Assembly: GCA_037974665.1 (NCBI GenBank)
Contig: CM075771.1
Coordinates: 24,253,425-24,317,424 of the forward strand
Reading direction: 5' to 3'
Length of the DNA: 64,000 nucleotides
DNA from: Ehretia macrophylla
Taxonomy: Eukaryota; Streptophyta; Magnoliopsida; Boraginales; Ehretiaceae
This document shows positions 31,554 through 44,732 of this stretch, one piece after another; position 1 is the first letter of the stretch; each line of letters starts with the position of its first letter. Under the pieces are notes generated by a model, which was not told where the DNA came from, made no database searches, and was given only the letters and a program-made list of their open reading frames with translations. Made by a program: the position numbers and the translations under genes.

Positions 31554-34296
31554 TTTGCATTGGAATCCGTGCATTTATCTTGAAGTACGTGCATTAGTCT
31601 TGAAATTCGTGTCTTACCTCGTAGTTCGTGTCTACCTCATAATTCGTGCCCTAGACCTAGGAATCCGTGCCACCACGTTAATCAAGAAAGAATCCTACAC
31701 AAAGCACTAGACTATAAAATAATCCTACAAATACCACCAACTATTATTATAATCCTAATTCAAATCTCTACAAAATCCACTAACACCTAAATATTATATT
31801 TTAAACTCACTACAAGACAAAATCTCACAAACCTCTAAACATATCCTATATTCTATTCTACCTAAAATCCCTAAATACCCAACATTCTCTTACACACATG
31901 CTAAAACAATTCAAAAGATGCTCAAAAGATGACACAAAATCTGATTTTTGCATGCCCAATGCCAACATTTGCATCAACAATTGCAAAAGCTTCTATTTTC
32001 TCTCATTTCTCTCACTCTTCTCACATTTCTCTCTCTCCCTCTCATTCTTCTCTCTCAATCTCGGTTTTGGCTGAGTTCATACACCTCTTAGCTCATCTTC
32101 ATCATCATATGGTTAATCAAGACAAGCCACAAGCAAAGGAACTCAACCAAGCTAGCTAGGTTGCAAGAAAACTCACATGCAAGCTCTTGAGTCTTCATTT
32201 CGGCCCTAGGTGAGTTACTAAGCTTCCATTTCTTTTCTTCTTGTTCTAACTACATGCATGTACTAAGAGCTTGGTCACTAAGCTAGGAAAAATAGAGAAA
32301 ACCAAGTTGGAATCTCGGCTAGGCAAAGAATAAGAAGAAAATTGTGCTTCAACAAGTTTTTGTGCATCTTCTTGTTGATTTGCTAAGGTGAGTGCTAAAA
32401 CCTTTTGAAAATCCTTCAAAAATACACATGCATGCTCTTAAATGTATGTATTTGCTTCTGTACTTGATTTATATGTTCGTTCATAAGCTTCTTCAACCAT
32501 TCATGGCAAGATTTTGGCTTGAAAGTGATGATAGGACAAGTCGGATTATGTGACAGCTCTCTGTCTTGTTGTTTCGAGTTGCGTTTGGCTAGGAAAATGA
32601 TGTTTAAAATCAATGAAAATTGGTAGGTAACTATTTTTGCCAGTTTTGAACATTTTTCGTAGAAATAGGCCAAAGCTAATTTTGATTCTAAGGTCCTCAA
32701 AATGGTAAATCTTTGAAATATGTCCAAATCTGGAAATCTGGAAAAAATGAAGCAGGTTTTGGCAGATGCACTGACCTTGAAGAACGAACCAGATTTGACT
32801 TAGTACATGATGTCCAAAATGCATGAAATTTGGTGTGCGGCTAGAGTTTTCAGTTCTTCACATTTTTTTCAGAAATGGACTAAGGCTAAAACGGACCCTA
32901 AGGACCTCAAAACCGTCAATTATTGAAATGTGTGCAAATCTGGACAGTTTTGTGCTATCCCACTGTTTCGGCTATAACTAATGATCCCGAATTCCAAATG
33001 ATGCAAGGTTTGTTTCTGATTTTAGTTCACGTCTTAAGATTTAATTTGACATCTTATTCACTGGAATTGGAGATTTTTTTCTTATCTTAATGATTGTGAG
33101 AAAACAGCCTATTGCAGTGAGGATTTCACTTGGTTGTATGCTTAGAAAAATTGTTGTAACTTCTCTTGTGGTATTGATTGCTTGGGATTGTGACATTTGG
33201 GATGTTGTGTGAACTATTTTGAGTACTTGGGGATGTTTGAATTAATTGATGCATGGCTTGAGTTTGATTTTGAGTTGACTTAGGGTTTAATCACACGGAC
33301 AAGCATGAAATGGAAACCCTAATGACTAGGTAGGCTTGTTAAGTGTTGATCATTTAGATATTGTATGGAATTATATGCTTAGTAGGCTGCCCGTAGTTGC
33401 CCTTATAGTCCTAAATGTGATTTTGATCATTGCATGTTGACAAATAGGCTTTTCTTGCATCCGAGCCCACGTAGATGTTGCTGCATGCTATATAATCTTG
33501 ATATTTGATTACGTGGACTTTGAATTGAGTTATATGGCTTGATTTATGTACGTTACATGGCTGTCCGTTTAATGTTCATATAACTCCAAATGCTTTTCAA
33601 GTGAAATTACCTGTCTATTCGTGCCTCGCCCGTTTACTTGTCAATGTGCAATCTTATGACTGTCCGGAGGCAACCTGCTTTGTTGTCCTCCTAATGTGAT
33701 ATATTAAATGTCATAAATGTGCATTGCATATAAGGTTGCAACCTTTCAGTTTGCATGGTAGTGATCACGCACCCCGGGCGGCATCGGGCTTGCTGGTGCA
33801 CCCGTGACTACCATGGTCCTATTCCCTCTCTCGCTTGGGGGCTAGACTCTCTCGTAGAGTTGGGTCGTAGGATTTCGGGGTACATCCGGAGTACACCCAC
33901 TTGACCTGATATGGGGATAAATTGAGGTCGGCCGCAACAACTGATACTGGAATTGATTTGAGAGCAAAAGCTCACCGTATCATTTTACTATGTGTATAAG
34001 TACTCTCGCTTGGTCCCTAGAGGACCTCGGGGAGGAAAGTCTGGTAATTGCGTTCTTTACTATTATATTACGTTATGTACTTGCTTGTGATATATATCAT
34101 GCTTGCAAAATGGGTTTTCATAAGATTGAACCGGAAAATGACTTTCAAAACCTATTTCTCGTTCCCCCCTCGCTGAGTTCATAAGGACTCACCCTCTTTT
34201 ATCATCTCAGGTGAAGAAGATCAAGAACAAGTACTCGAGGTCGATGTGCCTAACGACGATTCCTTGGAGTGATTGCCTGTCTTGAGTGCTTTGCTT
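31554..34296 (+). mobile_element. LTR-B2, partial LTR-B copy
   Basis: Aligns to about 37645-40455 of LTR-B3, from TTTGCATTGGAATCCGTGC through the CT-rich tract, the CACCCCGGGCGGCATCGGGC module near 33770 and CCCCTCGCTGAGTTCATAAG near 34165. It ends at GTGCTTTGC, where a 5S spacer resumes (TGATGAAAACG). Both ends are truncated: about 280 bp at the start is replaced by LTR-D2, and the last ~0.6 kb is missing. No coding potential is conserved with the other copies. Confidence 0.82.
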
Positions 34297-34614
34297 TAAA
34301 ATGATGAAAACGTTCAATTTTTGGGCACCGAAATTAGGCACAGCCGAGCAGGCTTGCTCCGCCCGTCGTAGAGCTCTCAAAGTGATTTTCAACGATATGC
34401 TGTGCGATGCATAACACCTTACGGATCAAAATTTATGGGCATTGGAGCGACGGAGACCTGGTCACAGGCCTCACGCCCTCGGTTTGCGAGCCTAGCCTCT
34501 ACGCGAAGCAAAGTTGTCTGGTCCAAGATGCCGTGGGAGTCGATAATAGAAATGTGATGGATAAAGCATCTTGGCGAGCCTAAACAGGGCAAAACAAAAA
34601 ACAAAACCAAAAAG

Positions 34615-34733
34615 GGGGTGCAACACGACGACTTCCTAGGGCGTCACCCATCCTTGTACTACTCTCGCGCAAGCACTCTTAACTTCGGAGTACAGATGGG
34701 ATCCAGTGCATTTCTGTTGGTATGATCGTACCT
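34615..34733 (-). rRNA. 5S rRNA-like copy, array 2 no. 7
   Basis: Family B; 5' end AGGTACGATC, otherwise full length with intact box C. Confidence 0.87.
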
Positions 34734-35148
34734 GTCATGTTGAGGGCGCTAAGCCCTTATGTGTCATCCTTTTCGCGGCTCACGACGAACGATCCAAGAT
34801 GAAGAAACAACGCAAAAAGAAGAACGTGGCTCGAAACTAATGAATACTTCAATTTTGGGCTCCGAAAATAGGCACAGCTGAGCAGGCTTAATGCCTCAGT
34901 CGTAGAGCTCTCGAAGAGATTTCCAATGGTATGCTGTGCGCCGTATACCTCCTTACAGATCAAAAGTTATGGGCACTAGAGCGACGGAGGCCTGGTCACA
35001 GCCTCACGCCCTCAGTTTGTGGGCCTAGCCTCTATGCGAAGCGAAGTTGTCTTGGCCAAGATGCCATGGGACTCGATAATATAAATGTGATGGATAAACC
35101 ATCTTGGCAAGCCTAAATGGGGAAAAGCAACAAAACTAAAAGGGGGGG

Positions 35149-35267
35149 GGGGTGCAACACGAGAACTTCCTAGGGGGTCACCCATCCTTGTACTACCCTT
35201 GCCCAAGCACGCTTAACTTCAGAGTACAGATGGGATCCGTTGCATTTTTGTTGGTATGATCACACCC
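35149..35267 (-). rRNA. 5S rRNA-like copy, array 2 no. 8
   Basis: Family B; CATTTTTGTTGG; the 3' end is followed by a G-run on plus (long C-run on the transcript strand). Confidence 0.86.
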
Positions 35268-35678
35268 GTCATGTTGAAGGCGCTAAGCCCTTATGTGTTT
35301 ACCTTTTCGTGTCTCCCGGCGAATGATCCGAGATTAAGAAACAACTCAAAAAGAAGAATATGGCTCGAAGCTGATGAAAACATTGGATTTTGGGCCCCAA
35401 AAACAGGCGCAGCCTAGCAGGCTTGCTGCCTTCGTCGTAGAGCTCTCGGAGAGCTTTCCAACGGTATATTGTGCACCGCATAACAGCTCACGGATCAAAA
35501 GTTATGGGCACCAGAGCGACAAAGACTTGGTCACAGGCCCATGCCGTCAGTTTGTGGGCCCATCCTCTACGCGAAGCGAAGTTGCCTTGCCCAAGATGTA
35601 GTGGGACTCGATAATAGAAATGTGACGGATAAAGCATCTTGGGAAGCCTGAACGTGGCAAAAAAACCAAATGAAAAAG

Positions 35679-35797
35679 GGGGTACAACACGAGGACTTCC
35701 GAGAGGGCCACCCATCTTAATACTACTCTCGCCCAAGCACGCTTACCTTCAGAGTTCTGAAGGGATCCTGTGCATTACTGATGGTATGATCGCACCC
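35679..35797 (-). rRNA. 5S rRNA-like copy, array 2 no. 9
   Basis: Family A; GAGTTCTGAAGGG in loop C, CATCTTAATAC in box C. Confidence 0.86.
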
Positions 35798-36210
35798 GTC
35801 ATGTTGAGGCCGCAAAGAACTTATGTGTCGTCCTTTTCATGTCTCCCGACGAATGATCCGGGATGAAGAAACAGCGCAAAAGAAATAAAAGTAACCCGAA
35901 ACTGATAAAAATATTCGATTTTGTGCACTGAGAACAGGCGTAGCCGAGCAGGCTTGTTGCCCCCATCGTAGAGCTCTCGGAGTGGTTTCCAAGGGTATGC
36001 TGTGTACTGCATAACTTCTTACAGATCAAAAGTTATGGGCACCAGAACGCTGGAGACTTGTTGACAGGCCCCACACCCTCGGTTTGCGGGCCTAGCCTCT
36101 ACGCGAAGCGAAGTTGCCTTGGCTAAGTTGCTATGGGACTCGATAATAGAAATGTGATGGATAAAGCATTTTGGCAAACCTGAACGGGGCAAAAAAACAA
36201 AATGAAAAGG

Positions 36211-36329
36211 GGGGTGCAACACGAGGACTTCCTAGGGGGTCACCCATCCTTGTACTACTCTCGCCCTAGCATGCTTAACTTCGGAGTTCTAATGGGATCC
36301 GGTGCATTTCTGTTGGTATGATCGCACCC
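36211..36329 (-). rRNA. 5S rRNA-like copy, array 2 no. 10 (A/B mosaic)
   Basis: TTTCTGTTGG and CCTTGTAC (B) flank GAGTTCTAATGGG (A). Both helix I strands are intact. Confidence 0.88.
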
Positions 36330-36737
36330 GTCATGTTGAGGGCACTAAGCCCTTATGTGTCGTCCTTTTCGCGGCTCCCGATGAACGATCCGAGACGAAG
36401 AAACAGCACAAAAAAAGAAAGTTTCTCGAAACTGATGAAAACATTCTATTTTGGGCATCGAAAACAAGCGCAGCCGAGCAGGGTTGCTGCCCCCGTCGTA
36501 GAGCTCTCGGAGAGTTTTCTAATAGTATACTGTGAGCCGCATAACTCCTTACAGATCAAAATTTATGGGCACCAAAGCGATGGAGACCTGGTCACAGGAC
36601 CCACGCCCTCGGTTTGCAGGCCTAGCCTCTGTGCAAAGCAAAGGTCTCTTGCCCAAGATGCCGTGGGACTCGATAATATAAATGTGATGGATAAAGCATC
36701 TTGGCAAGCCTGAACGGCGCAAAAAAAAATGAAAAGG

Positions 36738-36856
36738 GGGGTGCAACACGAGGACTTCCCAAGGGGTCACCCATCCTAGTACTACTCTCGTCTAAACACG
36801 CTTAACTTTGGAGTTCTTATGGGATTTGGTGCATTACTAATGGTATGATCACACCC
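36738..36856 (-). rRNA. 5S rRNA-like copy, array 2 no. 11
   Basis: Family A; ATTACTAATGG, GAGTTCTTATGGG, box A AAACACGC. Confidence 0.87.
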
Positions 36857-37273
36857 GTCATGTTAAGGGCGCAAAGTCCTTATGTGTCGTCCTTTTCATG
36901 GCTCCCGGCGAACTATCCGAGGCGAACAAACAACACAAAAAAAAAAAAGAAAAGTGGCCCGAAACTGATTGAAACATTCGATTTTGTTATCCAAAAACTG
37001 GCACAACCGATAAGGCTTGCTGCCCTCGTTGTAGAGCTCTCGGAGAGCTTTCCAAGGATATGTTGTGCGCTGCATAACTCCTTACGGATCAAAAGTTCTG
37101 GGCACTAGAACGACGAAGACCTGGTCACAGGCCCCATGCCCTCGGTTTGCGGGCCTAGCCTCTACGCGAATCGAAGTTGTCTTGGCTAAGATACTGTGGG
37201 ACTCGATAATAGAAATGTGACGGAGAAAGCATTTTGGCAAGCCAGAACAGGGTAAAAAAATAATACAAAAAGG

Positions 37274-37365
37274 GGGGTACAACACGAGGACTTCCCAGGG
37301 GGTCACCGATCATTATACTACTCTCGCCCAAGCACGCTTAACTTCGGAGTACAGATAGGATCCGG
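37274..37365 (-). pseudogene. 5S gene split by LTR-B3 (3' 92 nt)
   Basis: The 3' 92 nt of a family B-like copy, ending at TCCGG. The remaining 27 nt lie at 47700-47726, after the insertion and the repeated TCCGG; 92 plus 27 equals the full 119. Confidence 0.93.
37361..37365. repeat. target-site duplication of LTR-B3 (left)
   Basis: TCCGG, repeated at 47695-47699 on the other side of the LTR. Confidence 0.92.
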
Positions 37366-40300
37366 TGTGAGCCCCGACGCCGAATAACGTGTGTTACCTT
37401 GATTTACGTGCCATAGACCAAGAATGATATGACTGACCTTGGATTACGTGCCTTGTCTTGGTTTTCGTGCATGCCTCGTCATTCGTGCCTCGACTTCAAA
37501 TTGCATGCGTTATCTTGTTTTGTGTGCCCTAACCTTGAATTGTGTGTCCTAACCTAGGTCTAAGAGTCGTACCTCGATTTACATGCATTGTATTGAATTA
37601 CGTGCCTTGTATTGGTTTACATATATTTACCTAGGGTTGCGTGCATTTGCATTATAATCCGTGCATTTATCTTGAAGTACGTGCATTAGTCTTAAAGTTC
37701 GTGTCTTACCTCGTAGCTCGTGTCTACCTCTTAATTCGTGCCATAGACCTAGGAATCTGTGCCACCACGTTAATCAAGGAAGAATCCTACACAAAGCACT
37801 AGACACTAAAATAATCCTACACAATCCACTAACCAATATTATATTCCTAATTCAAATTCTCTACAAACTCCACTAACAATAAAATAATACTAAACTATTC
37901 CTACATTTCCCACTATCTATTATTCTATTCATAATTCAACTCATCAACAAACATTCCTATATTTTATTCTACCTAGATTCCCTAAATTCCCAACATTCCT
38001 ATGACAATTCTATGACACAAAATGCATAAAAATTAACCCAAAACCCTACCCAATGCACCCAAAATCTCGACACATGCATATGCCCATGCTAGGATGATTC
38101 AAATTGTGCTTCTTGGAGACACAAATCTGATTTTTGCATGCCCAAGGCCAACATTTGCATCAACAATAGCAAAAGCTTCTATTTTCTCTCATTTCTCTCA
38201 CTCTCCTCACATTTCTCTCTCTCCCTCTCATTCTTCTCTCTCAATCTCGGTTTTGGCTGAGTTCATACACCCCATAGCTCATCTTCATCATTCCATGGTT
38301 CATCAAGGCAAGCTCGAAGCTAAGAAACTCGATTAAACAAGCTAGGATGCAAGAAACACACATGCAAGCTCTTTGAACTTCCATTTCAGTTTAGGTGAGT
38401 TTCCTAGCTTCCATTTCTTTTCTTCTTGTTCTAACCTCATGCACCTACTAAGAACTTTGTCACTAAGGTAGGAAAATTGAGAAAATCCGGGTGGAGTCTT
38501 GGCTAAGCGAGGAAAAGAACAAATTTTGTGCTTCATCAAAGTTTTGTGCATCTTCTTGTTGATTTGCTAAGGTGAGGGCTAAAACCTTTTGAAAATCCTT
38601 CAAAAATCCACATGCATGCTCTTAAATGTATGTCTTTGCTTCTGTACTTGAGTTATATAAGTGTTCATAAGCTTTTACAACCATGCATGGCAAGATTTTG
38701 GCTTGAAGATGATGATAGATGAAATCGGGTTTGGTAACAGCTCTCTGTCTTATTGTTTCGAGGTGAGTTTGGCTAGGCAAATGAGGTTGAAAATGAATGA
38801 AAATTGGTAGGTAACTAGTTTTGCCCGTTTGGAACATTTTTCACAGAAATAGACCAAAGCTAATTCTGACTCTAAGGTCCTCAAAATGGCAAATCATTAA
38901 GATGTGTCCAAATCTAGAAATCTGGAAAAAATGAAGCAGGTTTTGGCAGATGCACTGACCTTGTAGAACAAACCAGTTTTGACTTAGTAAATGATTCCCA
39001 AAATGCATGAAATTTGGTTTGCTGCTAGGTTTTTCAGTTCTGGACGTTTTTGTCAGAAATGGACCAAGGCTAAATCTGACCCTAAGACCTCAAAAACGAC
39101 AAGTATTGAAATATGTGCAAATCTGGACAGTTTTGTACAATCCCACTGTTTTGGCTATAACTATTGATCCCGAACTCCAAATGATGCAAGGTTTGTTTCT
39201 GATTTTAGTTCACTTCTTAAGCTTTAATTTTACACCTTATTCACTGGAATTGGAGATTGTTTGCTTCTCTTAATGATTGTAAGAAAACAGCCTATTGCAG
39301 TAATGGTTTCACTTAGTGTTATGTTTAGAAAATTTGTTGTAACTTCTCTTGTTGAATTAAATGAGTGGGATTGTGGCATTGGGATGTTGTGTGGACTATT
39401 TTGAGTACTTGGGGATGTTTGAATTAATTGATACATGGCTTGAGTTTGATTGCGAGATGACTTGGGACTTAATCGCACGGGTAAGCACGAAATGGAAACC
39501 CTAGTGACTAGGTAGGCTTTCTAAGTGTTGATCATTTGGATATTGTGTGAAATTATATGCTTAGTAGGCTGCCCGTAGTTGCCCTAAATGTGATTTTGAT
39601 CGTTCCATGTTGACAAATAGGCCTTTCTTGCATCCAAGCCCACGTAGATGTTGTTGCATGTTGAATAATCTTAATATTTTATTACGTGGACTTTGAAATG
39701 AGTTATATGACTTGATTTACATGTGTTACATGTCTGCCCATTTAATGTTCATATAACTCCATATGCTTTTCAAGTGAATTTACTTGTCTTATCGTGCCTC
39801 GCTTGTTTACTTGTCAATGTGCAATCTTATGACTGTCCGGAGGTAACCTACTTTGTTGTCCTCCTAATGTGATATATTAAATGTCATAAATGTGCATTGC
39901 ATATAAGGTTGCAACCTTCCATTCTGGCATGGTACCGTTCACGCACACCGGGCGGCATCGGGCTTGCCGGTGCAACCGTGACTACCATGGTCCAATTCCC
40001 TCTCTCGCTTGGGGGCTAGACTTCCTCGGAGAGTTGGGTCGTAGGATTTCGGTGTACATCCGGAGTACACCCACTTGGCGTGTTAAGGGGATGATTTGAA
40101 GTTGGCTGCAACAATTGAGAGCAAAAGTTCACCGTATCCTTTTTACTATGTGTATAAATACTCTCGTTTGGTTCCTAGAGGACCTCGGGGAGGAAAGATA
40201 GGTAATTGTGTTCCTTTACTTCTATATTATTGTTATGTACTCAATTGTGTTATATTCATGCTTGCAAAATGATTTTCATAAGTTGAACTGAAAAATGAGT

Positions 40301-40591
40301 TTCAAAACCTATTTCTCGTTCCCCCTCGCTGAGTTCATAAGGACGCACCCTCTTTTTTTGTCACAGTTACAGCATATTTGGAACAGATACCCGAAGTAAA
40401 TGTGCTTGTTGACGATTCCTTGGAGTGACTACGTGCTTTTGTGCTTTGCCTGAAAGTGGTTGCTATATGGATGTTGTGTTTGATTGCAAACTATTCATTT
40501 TATTGATGTAATGACCCCGTTGTAATTTGGGTCTAATTTTGGGATTGTACTATCTATAATCGGACGAACTTCTTATTTGGTTATTTGCTTT
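37366..40591 (+). mobile_element. LTR-B3 solo LTR, left segment
   Basis: Starts TGTGAGCCCCGACGCCG directly after TCCGG. With 47232-47694 it forms one LTR of about 3.69 kb without any internal region, so it is a solo LTR left by recombination between the two LTRs of a former element. Landmarks are the GTGCC-rich start, CT tract, the CACCGGGCGGCATCGGGC module near 39945 with CCCTCTCTCGCTTGGGGGC, and CCCTCGCTGAGTTCATAAGG near 40322. It is split by element A1. Confidence 0.88.
40587..40591. repeat. target-site duplication of A1 (left)
   Basis: GCTTT, repeated at 47227-47231. Confidence 0.92.
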
Positions 40592-43059
40592 TCTAATACC
40601 CCGATCCCTCTCGAGATCGGGAGTTCTATCAATCGATCTAATTACAACCTAAACCAAACCCGGGCATAAATTTTCAGGGAAAACGGACGGAGTCTCCCCT
40701 GTTTCTAGGCGAAATGTAAAACCTGGAATAGCATATAAATGGACCAACACCGTGTCCAACATTCAACTACCTCAAGGCCATCCGAGCCTTAGTTCTCAGC
40801 AACAAAACACAGCATATAAATATACATTTCCAGTTTAAAAACTAACCTATCTCTTTACATCTTTTACAAGATCATTCAAACTTGACGTTTAATTCATACT
40901 AATCTACTACATAAAATATACTATCATACCATTCTCACTATTTTCTTTTAGACAAATACAAACATGCATCGAGGTTAACTATATTACTGAATACATAACT
41001 AGCTTATCAATCTACCTCAACTACTTAGCTAGATTAAATTACATTTCTTTTAACAATAATTACATACAACATATGAAAGCACATATCTTTGCAACTTCGA
41101 CACTCAAGCCACATTGGCACGCAAGACAACTCCTCAGGCACGAACTTTCACGAAATCACGAACTTCCAGCTAATATGACATTTCCTGAAATGTGGTGGTG
41201 AGGAGTGAGTATACACAACACGTATACTCAGTGAGGGCGAGACAGATATCGAGTTGGAGAGAAAGAAAGTCGTGCAATGCAAATAAGACAGTTAAGCAAT
41301 ATAACTGATAAATAAGCAATTAAGACAAACAATCAATACAATAAGCATTAACACAACCATTCAAAGCTATACCACACTCTGAAGGCTATGGTTCACTCTT
41401 ATGAGCAATATACCATTTTACGAGCGATACATCAATCTCGAGCTTGATGTTGACAATGATGACAATAAGCGCGCAACCACCTTATAACACCAGTTTGGAA
41501 TACCCCAGAAGTATCCATCAATCTATGACCCAAATCTCCCTAGGAGGCAACCCAAGCGAGAAAAGAGAATAGCAGCGGAGCTAGAGCAACCAACACTGGC
41601 AACCCGAGGCTACCCAGAGAGGCCCATCACTCACGCGCGAGACACTATGCAATGCAAGACTCGATACAAGGCAATAAACGAGCGATAACACAACAATACA
41701 AACTAGTGACAACAAACGAGATAACAAGCAATAATAAGCAACAACAACACCAATTAACCAAGTATATCAAGCAATCCTAAGCATTCTATAGGCATAATAT
41801 CAAGATGACAAACAAAATCACAAATCGGCCACAACTATCAAAACACTACCATTTCTAAACGAGCCACGAGTTCTGGAAACCGACTTTGCCAATCCTCCTA
41901 GGTCACCATAAGGCACGTCCAAGGACCCCGAAACCCTACTTTACCTTAGAATTCGCGCAAAGCCCCGATTTCCCCCTTTGCTCGTTTGAACTACAACTAT
42001 ACCAACCAATGCCATAATCGCACCAAAAGTGCTTCCATGGCCTCCCGAAACAATGCCAACACGCAAAACGAGAAAACGCCAAACTCGACCTAAACGACCC
42101 CGACTTTCACCAAGGCATAATTCTCATTTTTTCCATTATGCAACCCAAACAAACCATGCATTTAGGCATTCTAGCATACCTAGCACATTTCTACATCAAC
42201 GGACAACATAACGGAGCAACTTCATCGTTTCAAGGGTTTACTATTAATAAAATACTATTCATTATACAATTTATATTTTAATTCCAATATTCAACCGTAG
42301 AAAATGTTAAAAAGCTATAAATACATGTTCTACGATTGCTAGAGAATATTCTTTAAGCCTCTAAACGATCAAAATAACAATATACGGATAAAACCCAAAA
42401 ATTAAAGTTAACACATAAAACATTCAAATGCGCAAATAAACATGAAACCCTCACCTTAGACGCTCCTAGATGCTAGGAAAACCAAGCTAGATGCCTCGGA
42501 AACCACCCCGCACAAGCTCTCGCGAAGAAATTGAAGTTTGAAGTTGAAATGTTTTTTTTTTCTTTTTCCTCCATGGTTTCAGCCATGGCTTTTTATTTTT
42601 TTGGTTTTGCTTCTTTTGTTTCGTATTTCATACTTAAATAAAAAATGACAAATGGTCAAAGCTTCGGTCAACCCGCTAAACCAAAATAGCTATGCGTGAC
42701 CTTACGAAAACGGCCATAACTTCTTCTAGAAAACTCCAATTCACGAACGGTTTGAAGCCTCAGAAACTAGACTCATAGAGCTTTCCAACCATATATAATT
42801 TGCTACCTAACTCCTCCCCAATTGGTTCAGATTTAATTCCAAAGTTGACCCAAAATTTGACTAACTTAACATTGCATTTTTTTATTTCTAATCCCAAGTT
42901 TGCCTTTTATTAAACATTTCAAAAATTCCCACCTTGTCCTAGTTGGTCAATGTAGATGAAAAGTCAACTAGTTTGGTCAAAGAAGGTGAAAAGTCAATAA
43001 AATGCAATTTAAATGAACTTTAAATGCTATTGAATACATGCCAGGTTCGGGGTATCACA
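40592..43059 (-). repeat. LTR-A1, 3' LTR (left copy)
   Basis: 2468 bp. Contains on the minus strand the block TTTCCGAGGCATCTAG/GGTTTTCCTAGC near 42470-42510 and the GGGCCTCTCTGGGTAGCC block near 41610, both shared with LTR-D. Confidence 0.9.
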
Positions 43060-43071
43060 TCCTTCCCCCTT
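43060..43071 (-). promoter_or_regulatory. polypurine tract of A1
   Basis: AAGGGGGAAGGA on the minus strand, immediately before the 3' LTR start TGTGATACC. Confidence 0.88.
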
Positions 43072-44718
43072 AAAACAATTGCGTCCTCGCAATTCTTCTT
43101 CCAATAGGACTCTGCATCATCTACAATCCAACTCTGACTAGTCTTCATTAGCTATTGAAAAAGTATTTAATCAAGATGACCAATAGGAAAGTTCAAGTAG
43201 AAATGCCAAGTAGTAACGCCAAATAGAAGCTCAAATGCAGATACTGTATAAGAATCCCGTTGACACGAATACTGAAGAAGAATAAATTCCAACCAGAAAC
43301 GCCGAGATAATACCAATAAAGACTAAAGCAAAGATACTGTAGATGTCATTAATACCACACAATAACGACAAGAAGAATACCTCATGCACGAATCTCCAAT
43401 AGAAGTCTAACTGTTACTGCCCGAGAATTCCCAAGCAAGAAGCCAAATAAAAGCTCAAACAAAGATTCTATCTAGAGGTCCAAAGAAGTACCCCGCTGGT
43501 CATGGATTTCATAGAAGAATTCCCTGTTAAGAGTGCTGAAGAAAATACCAAGAACCCAATCAAATATATTTCCAAAGTTCCAAAGAAGCTTTCCAAATAA
43601 TAACCCCATGGAACAACCAATTAGATTCCGAGTTTTGCTATCAAATGCTGAGAGGAATGTCTAAGGAAATACTAGAGAAAATATAATGCGCCCAATAAGA
43701 CAACCAAGTTGAATAACAAACATAGTTTCCCAGATGGACGAAAACTCCAAGGATAAACACCGAACTGGTGAACAATATCCCGAACCCACACTCTTAGGCC
43801 TCTTCACTGTTTGCCAAGTGAGACCTTCATACAACTTTGCCAATAAGGAAAATACCAAGAGAACGCCATTGAAGAATTTCCATTCAGGTATGCCAGTAAC
43901 ATACCAATAAAGACAGAGACACATATACCCTAGATAATACTGTGCAGTAAGGCCGATTGAAATCCCAATAGCCAAATCCACCGAGAAATGCCAACAGAAG
44001 TCTCCAAAGAATATCCATTAAGAAAACCAAATAATGCTCCAAAGAACAACCAAATAAACCCCAAGAGAAAGCTATTCTTTCACAACCATTAAGCATAGAG
44101 GAAGACCATAGAGATTCGCCAATAACCGAGCTCCAAAAGCAAACACCAATTCCCAAATAAAGGCTAGTCAGATGCCATTCATTTCCTGCCAATCCATACA
44201 CCTTGAAAATCCAGCGGTGAACCACTTTCTTCAGGGGAGGAAGAGGACTTACTTACCATTTCAATAGGACATGTATGAATGCCAATATATCACAGTTATA
44301 CATATGCCTTAAGCTATTATGCCAGCAAGTTTACAAAAGAGTTTATTCAACAAAGTCACTCAAGCATAACAATCAAGTCAAGCACAACATAATCAATTTC
44401 AAATCACGGCACAACCAATTCAAGACATTCCAATACACAAATTACAAGCAATACTCCAAGCAAATAACAATTCACGAGGTCGATTCGATTCACAATACCA
44501 ATTCGATAGGTCAATTCAATGCACAACTAGACATTTTACTTCACTTAGCACACAATTAACACATAACACATAACTATATCACATAGGAGCACACATTCAT
44601 GTCAAGACACATAATCTTACATACAAGCATACACTTTCAAGACACACTTAACAAGCACACATTCAAGGACCACTACCCACCAGACCAAGGACCCTGTCCT
44701 GGCTTATGAGCTAAACAA

Positions 44719-44730
44719 GCTCTGATACCA
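44719..44730 (-). promoter_or_regulatory. primer binding site of A1
   Basis: TGGTATCAGAGC on the minus strand, 2 bases after the 5' LTR end, a perfect match to the plant initiator tRNA-Met 3' complement. Confidence 0.93.
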
Positions 44731-44732
44731 CC

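Larger units (their letters stand above)
34297..37365 (-). repeat. 5S rDNA tandem array 2, right part (5 copies plus the split copy)
   Basis: Minus-strand units on the usual ~531-bp period, resuming in mid-spacer after LTR-B2. The resumption point in the spacer does not match the break at 30753, so at least part of a unit was lost. It ends inside a 5S gene at the LTR-B3 insertion. Confidence 0.93.
43060..44732 (-). other. internal region of A1, no recognisable genes
   Basis: About 1.67 kb. On the minus strand the first ~500 bp after the PBS is rich in GTGTGC/TTATGTG phrases; the rest is the T/G-rich degenerate repeat seen in A2 (CTTATTGGCA, TTTATTGGTATG). Frames of 94-113 codons (43661-43981, 43884-44225) are hydrophobic and overlap each other out of frame; they resemble no known domain. 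The homologous A2 region keeps some nucleotide similarity but not frame continuity. Confidence 0.7.

Noticed and set aside
43060-44732. A third gag-pol element inside A1
   Set aside because: No knuckle, D-S-G, F-D-D or integrase motif in any frame; the region is too short.
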